Positions 5,812-13,144 are shown, counted from the first letter of the stretch. The stretch: 18,470 nucleotides of DNA from UBA11524 sp034104265 (GCA_034104265.1 JAXEEE010000073.1:1-18470), one strand, 5' to 3'. The notes: generated by a model from the sequence alone, not told the origin. Translations and numbers: made by a program.

Positions 5812-6645
5812 ATGCCCACCGCTGTCCGGCTGCTGATCGCGCTGCTGATGCTGCCGCTCCTCTATGCCTGGCTGATCCATCCCCGGCTGCCCCGGCGGGA
5901 GCTTTCGCGCTTCACCGGCGTCTGCTACGCCCACCGGGGGCTGTGGAACGCGTCCCGCCCGGAAAACAGCTGCGCGGCCTTTGCAGCTGCCGCGGAGGCT
6001 GGCTGCGGCATTGAGCTGGACGTGCGCATGACCGCGGACGGCGCGCTGGTGATCCACCACGACAGGAGCCTTGCCCGGCTGTGCGGCGAGGATATCCGCA
6101 TCAGGCGCAGCAGCCTGGCGCGCATCCGCACCTGCCGCCTGGGAGATGGCGAAGCCGTCCCAACCCTGGCGGAGGCCCTTGCCGCAGCCGGAGGCACACC
6201 GCTGATTGTGGAGCTGAAGCCCGATCGCGGCAACGCCTTCCGCCTGAGCCGCGCTGTGTACGCACAAATGCGTTCCTATCCCGGCTCCTGGTGCGCGGAG
6301 AGCTTCTCGCCTCTGGCGATGCTGTGGTTCCGCCTGTACGCGCCGGAGGTGATTCGCGGCCAGCTGGCCTTCAGCCGCATCCGGCAGAGCAAATCCCTGC
6401 CTGCTCTGCTGAGCCGTCTGGCGGCGGCTTCCCTGCTTCAAAATGCCCTCTCCCGTCCGGACTTCGTGGCCTATGAGATGAACGGGGCTTTCCCCCGCAG
6501 CCTGCCCCTGAGGCTGCTTGCGCGCATGGGCACCCCCATTGCCGCCTGGACGATCCGCTCCCCGGAGGCGCTGGCGGCCTGCCGGGATCGCTGCGCCATG
6601 GTGATCTTCGAAGGCTTCCTGCCGGAGGGCAGGCCCCCCGCCTGA
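5812..6645 (+). CDS. Glycerophosphodiester phosphodiesterase, membrane-anchored
   Basis: This family hydrolyses glycerophosphodiesters to glycerol-3-phosphate and an alcohol. The 277-residue protein has an N-terminal hydrophobic anchor (about 5-22) and then a GDPD TIM-barrel. Catalytic and metal residues are visible: H41-R42 in AHRGLWN, E51-N52 in RPENS, E68 and D70 in GIELDVRM, and H83-D84 in IHHDRSL. LIVELKPD near 128 is the usual fourth-strand motif. The distal part ends with AAWTIRSPEALAA and a VIFEGFLPEG tail where the family has a TD.P-like end. The ribosome binding site AAGGAGG overlaps the stop codon of the DUF2974 gene, so the two are co-translated. It likely faces the outside of the membrane and acts on deacylated lipids or teichoic-acid-type polymers; that is inference. 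Confidence 0.9.
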   Translation: MPTAVRLLIALLMLPLLYAWLIHPRLPRRELSRFTGVCYAHRGLWNASRPENSCAAFAAAAEAGCGIELDVRMTADGALVIHHDRSLARLCGEDIRIRRSSLARIRTCRLGDGEAVPTLAEALAAAGGTPLIVELKPDRGNAFRLSRAVYAQMRSYPGSWCAESFSPLAMLWFRLYAPEVIRGQLAFSRIRQSKSLPALLSRLAAASLLQNALSRPDFVAYEMNGAFPRSLPLRLLARMGTPIAAWTIRSPEALAACRDRCAMVIFEGFLPEGRPPA

Positions 6646-6653
6646 CATACAGC

Positions 6654-6686
6654 AAGCCTCGTCTGCCGCAGGACGGGGCTTTTTTT
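6654..6686 (+). terminator. Terminator of the DUF2974-GDPD operon
   Basis: AAGCCTCGTC (6654-6663) pairs with GACGGGGCTT (6672-6681), with one T-G pair, around an 8-base loop, followed by a run of seven T (6680-6686). Confidence 0.9.
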
Positions 6687-6741
6687 CGTCCGCATGTCCC
6701 AGGTGGACATCTTTTTCAGGGCATTGCGGACAAAGAACGTA

Positions 6742-6770
6742 TTGACCCGCCCGTCCTGATCTTCTATAAT
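6742..6770 (+). promoter_or_regulatory. Strong promoter of the SGNH-rhamnosidase operon
   Basis: TTGACC (6742-6747), a 17-bp spacer and a perfect TATAAT (6765-6770). This is the best sigma-A type promoter in the window. No repeat or palindrome typical of a sugar-responsive operator was seen next to it. Confidence 0.85.
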
Positions 6771-6826
6771 AAGAGCAGCAAAACCGGATCGTTCGTTTCC
6801 GATAAAGCAAAACAGAAGGAGGTTCC

Positions 6827-6838
6827 ATGTTCCTTTGA
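6827..6838 (+). other. Three-codon open frame overlapping the SGNH start
   Basis: ATG TTC CTT TGA begins 4 bp after AAGGAGG (6816-6822), and its stop overlaps the TTG start of the SGNH gene (6835-6837). It is either a tiny leader whose termination feeds the TTG, or the sign of a missing T: with TTTT instead of TTT at 6834-6836 the ATG would read straight into the hydrolase. Confidence 0.45.
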
Positions 6839-7458
6839 ATACGCCGCTTTCAGAAAAAACTGTGCTGTTTCTGGGCAGCTCCGTGACCTACGGCGCGTGC
6901 TCGGGCGGGTATTCCTTCGTGGAGGCGCTGGCGGAGCGCACTGGCCTGATCCCCGTGAAGGAGGCTGTGTCCGGCACCACCCTGGCCGATGTGGAGGACG
7001 TTTCCTACATCGCGCGGATGCTGCGCCTGCCTGATACGCTCAAGCCCGATCTGTTCCTGTGCCAGCTGGGCACCAACGACGCCACCCGCGGCCTGCCCCT
7101 GGGGGAGATCAGCCCCGGCCGGAGCCTGGCTGACTTCGACCCCCGCACTGTCACCGGCGCACTGGAGACCATCATCGTCCATGCCATGACAGTCTGGCGC
7201 TGCCCGGTGCTGTTCTACACCGGCACCCGCTATGACAGTCCCGCCTACGCTCGCATGGTGGATCAGCTCCTGGCCCTTGGGGAGAAGTGGCCCATCCATG
7301 TGCTGGACCTGTGGCACGACCCCGCCATGCTGACCGTTTCTCCGGAGGACTACGCCCGCTACATGCACGATCCCATCCATCCCACCCGGGAGGGCTACGT
7401 CACCTGGTGGACGCCCCGCTTCGAGGCGTTCCTGACCCGTCACGTTCACGATGCTTGA
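6835..7458 (+). CDS. SGNH/GDSL-family hydrolase
   Basis: A 207-residue hydrolase of the SGNH superfamily, probably an esterase. Block I is FLGSSVTYG with nucleophile S16 (GSS in place of GDS), block II the G47 region AVSGTT, block III LGTND at 78-82 with N81, and block V HDPIHPT at 178-184 with D179 and H182. There is no signal peptide. The reading frame opens only with TTG at 6835, 12 bp after AAGGAGG, which is a long spacing; the nearer ATG at 6827 is out of frame (see the three-codon feature). The gene is 19 bp ahead of an alpha-L-rhamnosidase, so the natural substrate may be an acylated rhamnoside or oligosaccharide that must be deacetylated before hydrolysis. The fold call is firm; the substrate is inference from context. 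Confidence 0.85.
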   Translation: MNTPLSEKTVLFLGSSVTYGACSGGYSFVEALAERTGLIPVKEAVSGTTLADVEDVSYIARMLRLPDTLKPDLFLCQLGTNDATRGLPLGEISPGRSLADFDPRTVTGALETIIVHAMTVWRCPVLFYTGTRYDSPAYARMVDQLLALGEKWPIHVLDLWHDPAMLTVSPEDYARYMHDPIHPTREGYVTWWTPRFEAFLTRHVHDA

Positions 7459-7477
7459 ACAGAAAGGATATACACCC

Positions 7478-10054
7478 ATGCAGATCACCCATCTTCGCGC
7501 CATGCACATGGATCGCCCCCTGGGCGCAGCCATGGTGCAGCCCATCCTGAGCTGGAAGGTCACGGACGCTTCCGGCAAAAAGCAGCGCTCCGCCCGCATC
7601 GTCGTGGCCGCGGACGCCGCCATGACCCGTGTGCTCCACGACAGCGGCGAGGGGGACTTCTCCTCCCTGGGGTATGCCGCGCCCATCACCCTTGCGCCCC
7701 GCACCCGCTACTTCTGGCAGGTGAGCGTCACGGCGGACAACGGCGAAACCGCCCTGTCCGAGCCTTCCTTCTTCGAGACCGGCAAGCTGGACGAGCCCTG
7801 GGCCGGTCAGTGGATCGGCATGCCCGGGGACGGCAGGATCCATCCGGTGCTGCGCCGCCGCTTCGCCGCCGGGAAGGCCGTGGCCTCCGCCCGGCTGTAC
7901 ATCTGCGGCCTGGGGCTGTATGAGGCCAGCCTCAACGGCCGGCGGGTGTCGGACGAGTATTTCACCCCGTATTACGACAGCTACGACCACTTCATCCAGT
8001 ACCAGACCTATGACGTGACAGACATGCTCAAGCAGGACAACGAGCTGACCGTCATGCTGGGCGGCGGCTGGTACATGAGCCGCTACGGCTTCGGCGAGCC
8101 CGGCGGCTGCCTCTACGGCGACAGGATGCAGCTGATATGCGAGCTGCGCATCGCCTACGCCGACGGCACGGAGGCGGTTATCCCCACGGACGAAGCCTGG
8201 GAATGCCGTCCCTCCCCCGTTACCTTCAGCAGCATTTACGACGGCGAGCGCTACGACGCGCGGCTGGAGAACAGCGGCGACTGGCAGCGTGCGGAGATCG
8301 CGCCTGCGCCCAAGGGCCGCCTGACGGAACGGCTCAGCATGCCCGTGCGCATTACGGAGGAGCTGGCTCCCGTGCAGCTGCTCACCACCCCCGCCAACGA
8401 GCTGGTGCTGGACTTCGGCCAGGTGATCACCGGCTGGGTGGCCTTCCGCTGCCCGCTGCCTGCGGGACACACGGTGTTCCTGCAGTACGGGGAGCTATTG
8501 CAGAACGACTGCTTCTACCGGGAAAACCTGCGCAGCGCCAAGGCGGAATACACCTACTTCTCCGCCGGGGATGGCGCGTGGGTGCGGCCCCGCTTCACCT
8601 TCTACGGCTTCCGGTATGTGAAGGTGGAGGGCATGACAAAGGAGCAGATCCTGGCTGCGGGCTTCGTGGCCCAGGCCGTCCACTCCGATCTGGAGGGCAC
8701 GGGAACCCTCTCCACCGGCCTTGACAAGCTGAACCGTCTGCTGGAGAACGTCCGCTGGAGCCAGCGGGACAACTTCCTGGACATCCCCACCGACTGCCCC
8801 CAGCGGGACGAGCGCATGGGCTGGACCGGCGACGCGCAGGTGTTCTGCCCCACCGCCAGCTACAACATGGAGACCCCCGCCTTCTACCGCAAGTATCTGG
8901 CGGACATGCGGGCCGAGCAGAGCGAGCATGAGGGCGCGGTGCCCCACGTGGTGCCGGACACCATCGGCCAGATCAGCAAGAAGCACGCCCGGCTGGGCCA
9001 TCCCGACGAGGACAAGAAGGACTACGGCTCCTGCGCCTGGGCGGACGCGGCGGCGGTGATCCCCTGGACGGTGTACGAATTCTACGGCGACAGAGCGCTG
9101 CTGGAGGAAGCATATCCCGGCATGAAGGCCTGGGTGGACTGGATTCGCGCCCAGGACGAGGGCCAGTGCGGCGGCAGCCGCCTGTGGGACTGCGGCTTCC
9201 ACTTCGCGGACTGGCTGGCCCTGGACAACCCGGACAAGAAGAGCAGCTTCGGTGGCACAGACAACACCTACATTGCCACGGCCTACTACCACCGTTCCGC
9301 GCTGCTGACGGCCAAAGCCGCCCGCGCCCTGGGTCTTGAGGAGGACGCGGCCCGCTACACCCGCCTGGCGGAGGAGGTCAAGGCGGCCTTCCAGCGCAGG
9401 TATTATGCTGAGGGCGTCTGCACCATTCAGACGCAGACCGCGCTGGCTCTGGCCCTGCACTGGGATCTGGTACCGGAGAGCGGCCGGGCGCTTGCGCTTG
9501 CGCAGCTGAAGGAGAAGCTGGAGAAGCGGGACAACCATCTGGACACGGGCTTCGTGGGTACGCCGGTGCTGCTGCCCGCCCTGTCCGAGGGCGGACTGCA
9601 CGCTACCGCCGTGACGCTGCTTCTGCAGGAGGACTACCCCAGCTGGCTCTACGAGGTGAACATGGGCGCCACCACCATCTGGGAGCGGTGGAACTCCGTC
9701 ATGCCCGACGGCCTGGTCAGCGACACGGGCATGAACAGCATGAACCACTACGCCTACGGCAGCGTCATGGGCTGGATGTACCAGTATCTGGCGGGCCTGC
9801 GGCCCGTGGCGGAGGCCCCCGGCTTCCGGCGGGCGGTGATCGCCCCCATGCCCGACAGGCGGCTGGAGCACATTGCCTGCGCCTATGATTCGGCCAGCGG
9901 CCGCTACGAGGTGGACTGGCGCGTGGAGGGCGACAGGGTGCAGTACAGCATTGTCATCCCCTTCGGATGCGAGGCGGAGGTGCGCCTGCCCGGCCATGAG
10001 GTGCAGCTGCTCGCCGCCGGCGAATACCGCTTCGAGGGCCCGCTGCAGGCATGA
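7478..10054 (+). CDS. GH78 alpha-L-rhamnosidase
   Basis: This 858-residue enzyme of glycoside hydrolase family 78 releases terminal alpha-L-rhamnose from plant glycosides, pectin or bacterial polysaccharides. The N-terminal part (about 1-110) is a beta-sandwich ending in FWQVSVTADNGE, followed by the Bac_rhamnosid N-domain (about 110-305), with the family stretch YFTPYYDSYDHFIQYQTYD within it. A further beta domain (about 310-410) comes next. The (alpha/alpha)6 catalytic barrel (about 415-770) carries the signature PTDCPQRDERMGWTGD near residue 437 with its conserved acids, and TTIWERWNS near residue 733 with the conserved Glu. A C-terminal beta domain closes the protein. There is no signal peptide, so it should act in the cytoplasm on imported substrate. 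ATG 7478 is preferred over 7451 because the protein family begins MxIxxLR and because AAAGGA lies just upstream. It is the second gene of the SGNH operon. No rhamnose catabolic or transporter gene is in the window. Confidence 0.95.
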   Translation: MQITHLRAMHMDRPLGAAMVQPILSWKVTDASGKKQRSARIVVAADAAMTRVLHDSGEGDFSSLGYAAPITLAPRTRYFWQVSVTADNGETALSEPSFFETGKLDEPWAGQWIGMPGDGRIHPVLRRRFAAGKAVASARLYICGLGLYEASLNGRRVSDEYFTPYYDSYDHFIQYQTYDVTDMLKQDNELTVMLGGGWYMSRYGFGEPGGCLYGDRMQLICELRIAYADGTEAVIPTDEAWECRPSPVTFSSIYDGERYDARLENSGDWQRAEIAPAPKGRLTERLSMPVRITEELAPVQLLTTPANELVLDFGQVITGWVAFRCPLPAGHTVFLQYGELLQNDCFYRENLRSAKAEYTYFSAGDGAWVRPRFTFYGFRYVKVEGMTKEQILAAGFVAQAVHSDLEGTGTLSTGLDKLNRLLENVRWSQRDNFLDIPTDCPQRDERMGWTGDAQVFCPTASYNMETPAFYRKYLADMRAEQSEHEGAVPHVVPDTIGQISKKHARLGHPDEDKKDYGSCAWADAAAVIPWTVYEFYGDRALLEEAYPGMKAWVDWIRAQDEGQCGGSRLWDCGFHFADWLALDNPDKKSSFGGTDNTYIATAYYHRSALLTAKAARALGLEEDAARYTRLAEEVKAAFQRRYYAEGVCTIQTQTALALALHWDLVPESGRALALAQLKEKLEKRDNHLDTGFVGTPVLLPALSEGGLHATAVTLLLQEDYPSWLYEVNMGATTIWERWNSVMPDGLVSDTGMNSMNHYAYGSVMGWMYQYLAGLRPVAEAPGFRRAVIAPMPDRRLEHIACAYDSASGRYEVDWRVEGDRVQYSIVIPFGCEAEVRLPGHEVQLLAAGEYRFEGPLQA

Positions 10055-10063
10055 CGCAGATGG

Positions 10064-10093
10064 GGGGCGGGAGTCCGTACAGGCTCCCGCCCC
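10064..10093 (+). terminator. GC-rich hairpin after the rhamnosidase, without T-tract
   Basis: GGGGCGGGAG (10064-10073) pairs perfectly with CTCCCGCCCC (10084-10093) around a 10-base loop, 9 bp beyond the stop. There is no T run after it, so intrinsic termination would be inefficient; it may instead protect the 3' end. Confidence 0.5.
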
Positions 10094-10102
10094 TGGCCGG
10101 AT

Positions 10103-10132
10103 GCGTGAGATGCGCATGAGAGATGCATGAGA
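10103..10132 (+). repeat. Three phased 11-bp direct repeats upstream of the E2-like gene
   Basis: GCGTGAGA (10103-10110), GCATGAGA (10114-10121) and GCATGAGA (10125-10132) begin exactly 11 bp apart, about one helical turn. They end 25 bp before the -35 of the next promoter, the usual place of an activator site. Confidence 0.6.
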
Positions 10133-10157
10133 ATCTCTGACACTGCCACGCTTTTTC

Positions 10158-10185
10158 TTGACAAAACCGTTATGTTGACTACAAT
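10158..10185 (+). promoter_or_regulatory. Promoter of the E2-like acyltransferase gene
   Basis: A perfect TTGACA (10158-10163), a 16-bp spacer and TACAAT (10180-10185). Transcription would begin near 10192, giving an 84-base leader that is very rich in T (26 of the 40 bases at 10201-10240). Confidence 0.75.
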
Positions 10186-10275
10186 GATCAATGTGGCGGT
10201 TTTTTTACATTTGTTTCATTTTTTGTTTCGATTTCATCATTCGCCGCCAACCCGGAGGAGAGGAGTGGTATCCCC

Positions 10276-11205
10276 ATGTTCGGCCATCGCCCCGACGGAC
10301 GCCGCGTGTCGTCCATCGACCCCATCGTCCGCATCACCCCCTACCTGATGCCCATGCGCTGCGACGCGCAGGTGTTCCTGCAGCACAAGGTGGACTACGA
10401 GATGCTCGCCCGCTACATCGCCGCCCAGAGCGCCAAGGGTGAGAAAATCACCTTCATGAACATCATCATCGCGGCCTTCGTGCGCACGGTCAGCCAGCAC
10501 CCGGAGATCAACCGCTACATCATGAACAAGCAGTACTACTCCCGCAACAACTGCACCGTGTCCTTCACCATGCTCAAGGAGCCGCATAATGCCGAAGCTG
10601 GCGAAACGGCGGTGAAGATCAAGTTCGACTTGACCGACACCCTCTACGACGTGCGCGACCGCATGAACGCCGTCATCAACGCCAACCGGGGCGAGGCCGG
10701 CCTGAACTTTGTGGACAAGCTGGCCCGGGTGGTGCTGGCGGTGCCCGGCCTGGCCACGGCGGTGGTGGGCCTGGTGCGGCTGCTGGACCGCTACGGCCTG
10801 TGCCCCGCGGCGCTCCTGGATGAGCTGCCCTTCCACACCAGCATGTACATCACCAACAACGCCTCCATTGGCCTGCACCATGTGAACCACCACATCTACA
10901 ACTTCGGCTCCACCAGCCTGTTCTTCGGCATGGGCACGGTGGAACGCAGTGCGGTGGTGGATCCCTCCGGCGCGGCAAAGATGAAGCGCTGGCTGCCCAT
11001 TGGCATCACCGCCGACGAGCGCGTGTGCTCCGGCGCGCACTACGCCGGCTTCTTCGGGCTGATGAACCATCTGCTCAACCATCCCGAGGAGCTGGAGGCG
11101 CCCCCGGAGGCCGTGCGCTTCGACCCCAAGTGCGAATACCACGTACCCAAGGTGGGCCAGCAGGCGGAGCCCGCCCTGGCCAAGGTACCCGTAGCCACCG
11201 CCTGA
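10276..11205 (+). CDS. E2/CAT-fold acyltransferase homologue with altered active site
   Basis: This 309-residue protein matches the catalytic domain of 2-oxo-acid dehydrogenase E2 subunits and chloramphenicol acetyltransferase but has no lipoyl or peripheral-subunit-binding domain. KITFMNIIIAAFVRTVSQHP (57-76) and the segment SMYITNNASIGLHHVNHHIY (189-208) correspond to the core strands. The motif that is normally DHRxxDG reads DERVCSG at 247-253, so the catalytic His is Glu (E248) and the Asp is Ser (S252). From memory, stand-alone clostridial relatives often have DERxxDG, which would make the His change a family trait and the Ser change more special. A role as an acyltransferase is therefore doubtful; it may bind acyl-CoA or form a trimeric scaffold. 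GGAGGAGAGGAG precedes the ATG. It is transcribed alone, with its own promoter and terminator. Confidence 0.78.
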   Translation: MFGHRPDGRRVSSIDPIVRITPYLMPMRCDAQVFLQHKVDYEMLARYIAAQSAKGEKITFMNIIIAAFVRTVSQHPEINRYIMNKQYYSRNNCTVSFTMLKEPHNAEAGETAVKIKFDLTDTLYDVRDRMNAVINANRGEAGLNFVDKLARVVLAVPGLATAVVGLVRLLDRYGLCPAALLDELPFHTSMYITNNASIGLHHVNHHIYNFGSTSLFFGMGTVERSAVVDPSGAAKMKRWLPIGITADERVCSGAHYAGFFGLMNHLLNHPEELEAPPEAVRFDPKCEYHVPKVGQQAEPALAKVPVATA

Positions 11206-11233
11206 TGCAGCCCGCAGGCATCCCTGCCAAAGG

Positions 11234-11272
11234 AAACGCCCGAAGGATCGTCAAATCTGCCGGGCGTTTTTT
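11234..11272 (+). terminator. Terminator after the E2-like gene
   Basis: AAACGCCCG (11234-11242) pairs with CGGGCGTTT (11261-11269) around an 18-base loop, with a run of six T (11267-11272). Confidence 0.85.
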
Positions 11273-11360
11273 CGTTGAGCAGCAGCGTTACGCCGCTGTT
11301 TCTGCTGCACCGGATGCAGCGCAGGTTCAGCCCTGCAGCATACATTGTGAGGATAAGCAT

Positions 11361-11933
11361 ATGATCAATCAGAAGGTTACCATCCGCCCCGAGGAGAAAA
11401 GGGATTACAGGAGCATTGTGTCCCTCATTCTGCGCTCCTTCCGGGAGGGCACGAATTATTCTGACGGCACCGACGTTGTCGCCCTGGTGGAGGAAATCCG
11501 CGTTTCGCCCTTCTACATTCCTGAGCTGTCCTTCGTGGCGGAGAAGGATGGGCAGGTCGTGGGGCACTTCCTGTTTTCCTGCTTCCCGCTTTCCACCACC
11601 CCGGAGGGCGGATGCTATCACAACGATTCCGGCATGGTCATGCTGGCGCCCGTATCGGTGCATGCGGATTATTTCCGTCAGGGCATCGGCACAGCCATGC
11701 TGACCCAGGGCATCGAGGAAGTGCGGAAGGCCGGCTTCAGGGGCATCACCGTGGAGGGCAACTTCAACTTCTACAACAGGGTTGGTTTCCGGACCTCGTC
11801 GGAATTCGGTATCTACCCCACCAGCGGCTATCCCCTGCAGGAGCCCCGGTGCATGATGGCCCAGGAAACCTTCCCAGGCTCCATGGCGGGCATCCATGGC
11901 TATGTGGTCTACGACATGTACCACAACGCGTAA
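11361..11933 (+). CDS. GNAT-family N-acetyltransferase
   Basis: This 190-residue protein has the GCN5-related fold that transfers acetyl from acetyl-CoA to an amine. The core shows TIRPEEKRDYRSIVSLILRS at about 7-26 (first strand and helix) and FVAEKDGQVVGHFLFS (strands 2-3). It continues with LAPVSVHADYFRQGIGTAML, in which RQGIGTA is the acetyl-CoA pyrophosphate-binding loop. ITVEGNFNFYNRVGFR is the final strand and helix with its usual FY..GF. It resembles YhbS-type members. The start ATG 11361 has a modest GAGGA 7 bp upstream. No clear promoter was found between the previous terminator and the start. Substrate is unknown, and neighbours give no hint. Confidence 0.88.
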   Translation: MINQKVTIRPEEKRDYRSIVSLILRSFREGTNYSDGTDVVALVEEIRVSPFYIPELSFVAEKDGQVVGHFLFSCFPLSTTPEGGCYHNDSGMVMLAPVSVHADYFRQGIGTAMLTQGIEEVRKAGFRGITVEGNFNFYNRVGFRTSSEFGIYPTSGYPLQEPRCMMAQETFPGSMAGIHGYVVYDMYHNA

Positions 11934-12024
11934 GCGGCCCGCCTCATGAGGTGCGGCAGGAATCCCCGCCCTCCCCGTCGAATACGGGTTTCATGCAGTA
12001 CGGAAGAACGGAGGTTTTCTTTTC

Positions 12025-12858
12025 ATGAACATCGGTATTGTGGGTCTGGGGCTGATCGGCGGCTCCCTGGCCAGGACAGCCAAGCTGCACACATCCGCCA
12101 CGGTCATCGGCTGCGACAGGGATCCCCAAACCATTCAGCAGGCCATTCTCATGGGCGCCATCGACCGGGAAATGGCCCCCGGTGACATTGAGCAGTGCGA
12201 CATCGTGCTGGTGGCGCTGTATCCGAAGGCCATCGTCCGGTGGATCACCGACCACGCGGATCAGTTCAGGGACGACGCGCTGGTCATCGACTGCGGCGGC
12301 GTGAAGCAGGTCATCTGCGACCAGCTGGTTCCCCTGGCCAAGGGGCGCAAGTGGCACTTCATCGGCGGGCATCCCATGGCAGGCCGGGAACGCTCCGGCT
12401 TCAAGTACGCCCGGGACGACCTGTTCGATCATGCCAGCATGATCCTCACCCCCGTGGAGGAGGAATTGCCGGTTTTGCAGCGGGCGCGGGACTTCTTCAT
12501 GGACATGGGTTTCCGGCGGGTGCAGTTCACCACGCCCCGCACCCATGACGAGATGATCGCCTACACCAGCCAGCTGGCCCACGTGGTGTCCAGCGCGTAT
12601 GTGAAGTGTCCCCTGGCCGGGCAGCACAAGGGCTTCTCCGCCGGAAGCTTTGCGGACATGACCCGCGTGGCCCGCCTGAGCGAGGACATGTGGACAGAGC
12701 TGTTCTTCGACAATCGGGAGGCCCTGCTGCCGGAGGTGGACGGGCTGGTTGCCCGGTTGGCGGAATACCGGGACGCGCTGCGGGACGGTGACCAGGAGCG
12801 CATGCGCCAGCTGCTGCGCGAAGGCCGGGAGATCAAGGAACGGCTGGAGGAGGGCTAA
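12025..12858 (+). CDS. tyrA: Prephenate dehydrogenase
   Basis: TyrA oxidatively decarboxylates prephenate to 4-hydroxyphenylpyruvate in tyrosine synthesis. The 277-residue protein opens with the Rossmann motif GLGLIGGS (7-14), and D31 after the second strand (GCDRDP) favours NAD+ over NADP+. It continues with IDCGGVKQ (88-95), the family signature GGHPMAGRERSG (114-125) with H116, and the helical domain with THDEMIAYTSQLAHV near 173-187. There is no ACT domain and no fused chorismate mutase, so feedback regulation by tyrosine would have to differ from ACT-bearing forms. GGAGG (12010-12014) lies 10 bp upstream. No other aromatic pathway gene is in the window, which makes it a stand-alone tyrA. 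Assignment is firm; arogenate as substrate cannot be excluded. Confidence 0.93.
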   Translation: MNIGIVGLGLIGGSLARTAKLHTSATVIGCDRDPQTIQQAILMGAIDREMAPGDIEQCDIVLVALYPKAIVRWITDHADQFRDDALVIDCGGVKQVICDQLVPLAKGRKWHFIGGHPMAGRERSGFKYARDDLFDHASMILTPVEEELPVLQRARDFFMDMGFRRVQFTTPRTHDEMIAYTSQLAHVVSSAYVKCPLAGQHKGFSAGSFADMTRVARLSEDMWTELFFDNREALLPEVDGLVARLAEYRDALRDGDQERMRQLLREGREIKERLEEG

Positions 12859-12898
12859 CAAAGTCAACTCCAGGGAATCGCGCCAGCGGAAACGGGTC

Positions 12899-12969
12899 AA
12901 GGGGCGATGCCCCTTGCGCGGGTGCAGGGGCGGCGTTAGCCCCTGCGCAGGTTTGGGCGGCAGCCCAAC
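12899..12969. repeat. Three stacked GC hairpins, candidate intergenic repeat element
   Basis: AAGGGGC/GCCCCTT (12899-12915), GCAGGGGC/GCCCCTGC (12924-12946) and TTGGGC/GCCCAA (12953-12968) follow one another with short loops GAT, GGCGTTA and GGCA. None has a T-tract. The style (GGGGC plus short loop plus GCCCC, repeated) is that of dispersed palindromic repeats seen in GC-rich gut Clostridia. Confidence 0.55.
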
Positions 12970-12993
12970 GTTCTCCCCCCCCCAACCAACTGA

Positions 12994-13029
12994 GTTTCCG
13001 AGCGGATGCTCTGCATCCGCAATGGAAAC
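12994..13029. repeat. Long interrupted hairpin
   Basis: An outer GTTTCC/GGAAAC pair (12994-12999 and 13024-13029) encloses, across a small internal loop, GCGGATGC/GCATCCGC (13002-13009 and 13013-13020) with the three-base loop TCT. It is symmetric and could form on either strand. Confidence 0.5.
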
Positions 13030-13105
13030 GGCAGGTTCCGCAAACCGCACGGAAGCGGCCTCATCCGCCCTCCTGCCGCGCGGCATCACCCCATCGCCAG
13101 CAATC

Positions 13106-13135
13106 ATCCGGGAGAAACTTTCTCCCGGATATTTT
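13106..13135 (+). terminator. Terminator-like hairpin downstream of tyrA
   Basis: ATCCGGGAGA (13106-13115) pairs with TCTCCCGGAT (13121-13130), with extra A-T pairs toward the loop, followed by ATTTT (13131-13135). The T run is short. It lies 250 bp after tyrA and directly before the sigma gene's control region, so it probably insulates that gene. Confidence 0.65.
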
Positions 13136-13144
13136 CGTATTCCC

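Noticed and set aside
10064..10093. Rhamnosidase hairpin as a strong intrinsic terminator
   Set aside because: The stem is strong but no T-tract follows, so it is listed only with reduced confidence.
8495..10117. 540-codon minus-strand open frame inside the rhamnosidase
   Set aside because: It lies antisense to clear GH78 code and has no ribosome binding site or recognisable domain.
12899..13029. CRISPR array
   Set aside because: The hairpins differ in sequence, there are no equal repeats or spacers, and there are no cas genes nearby.
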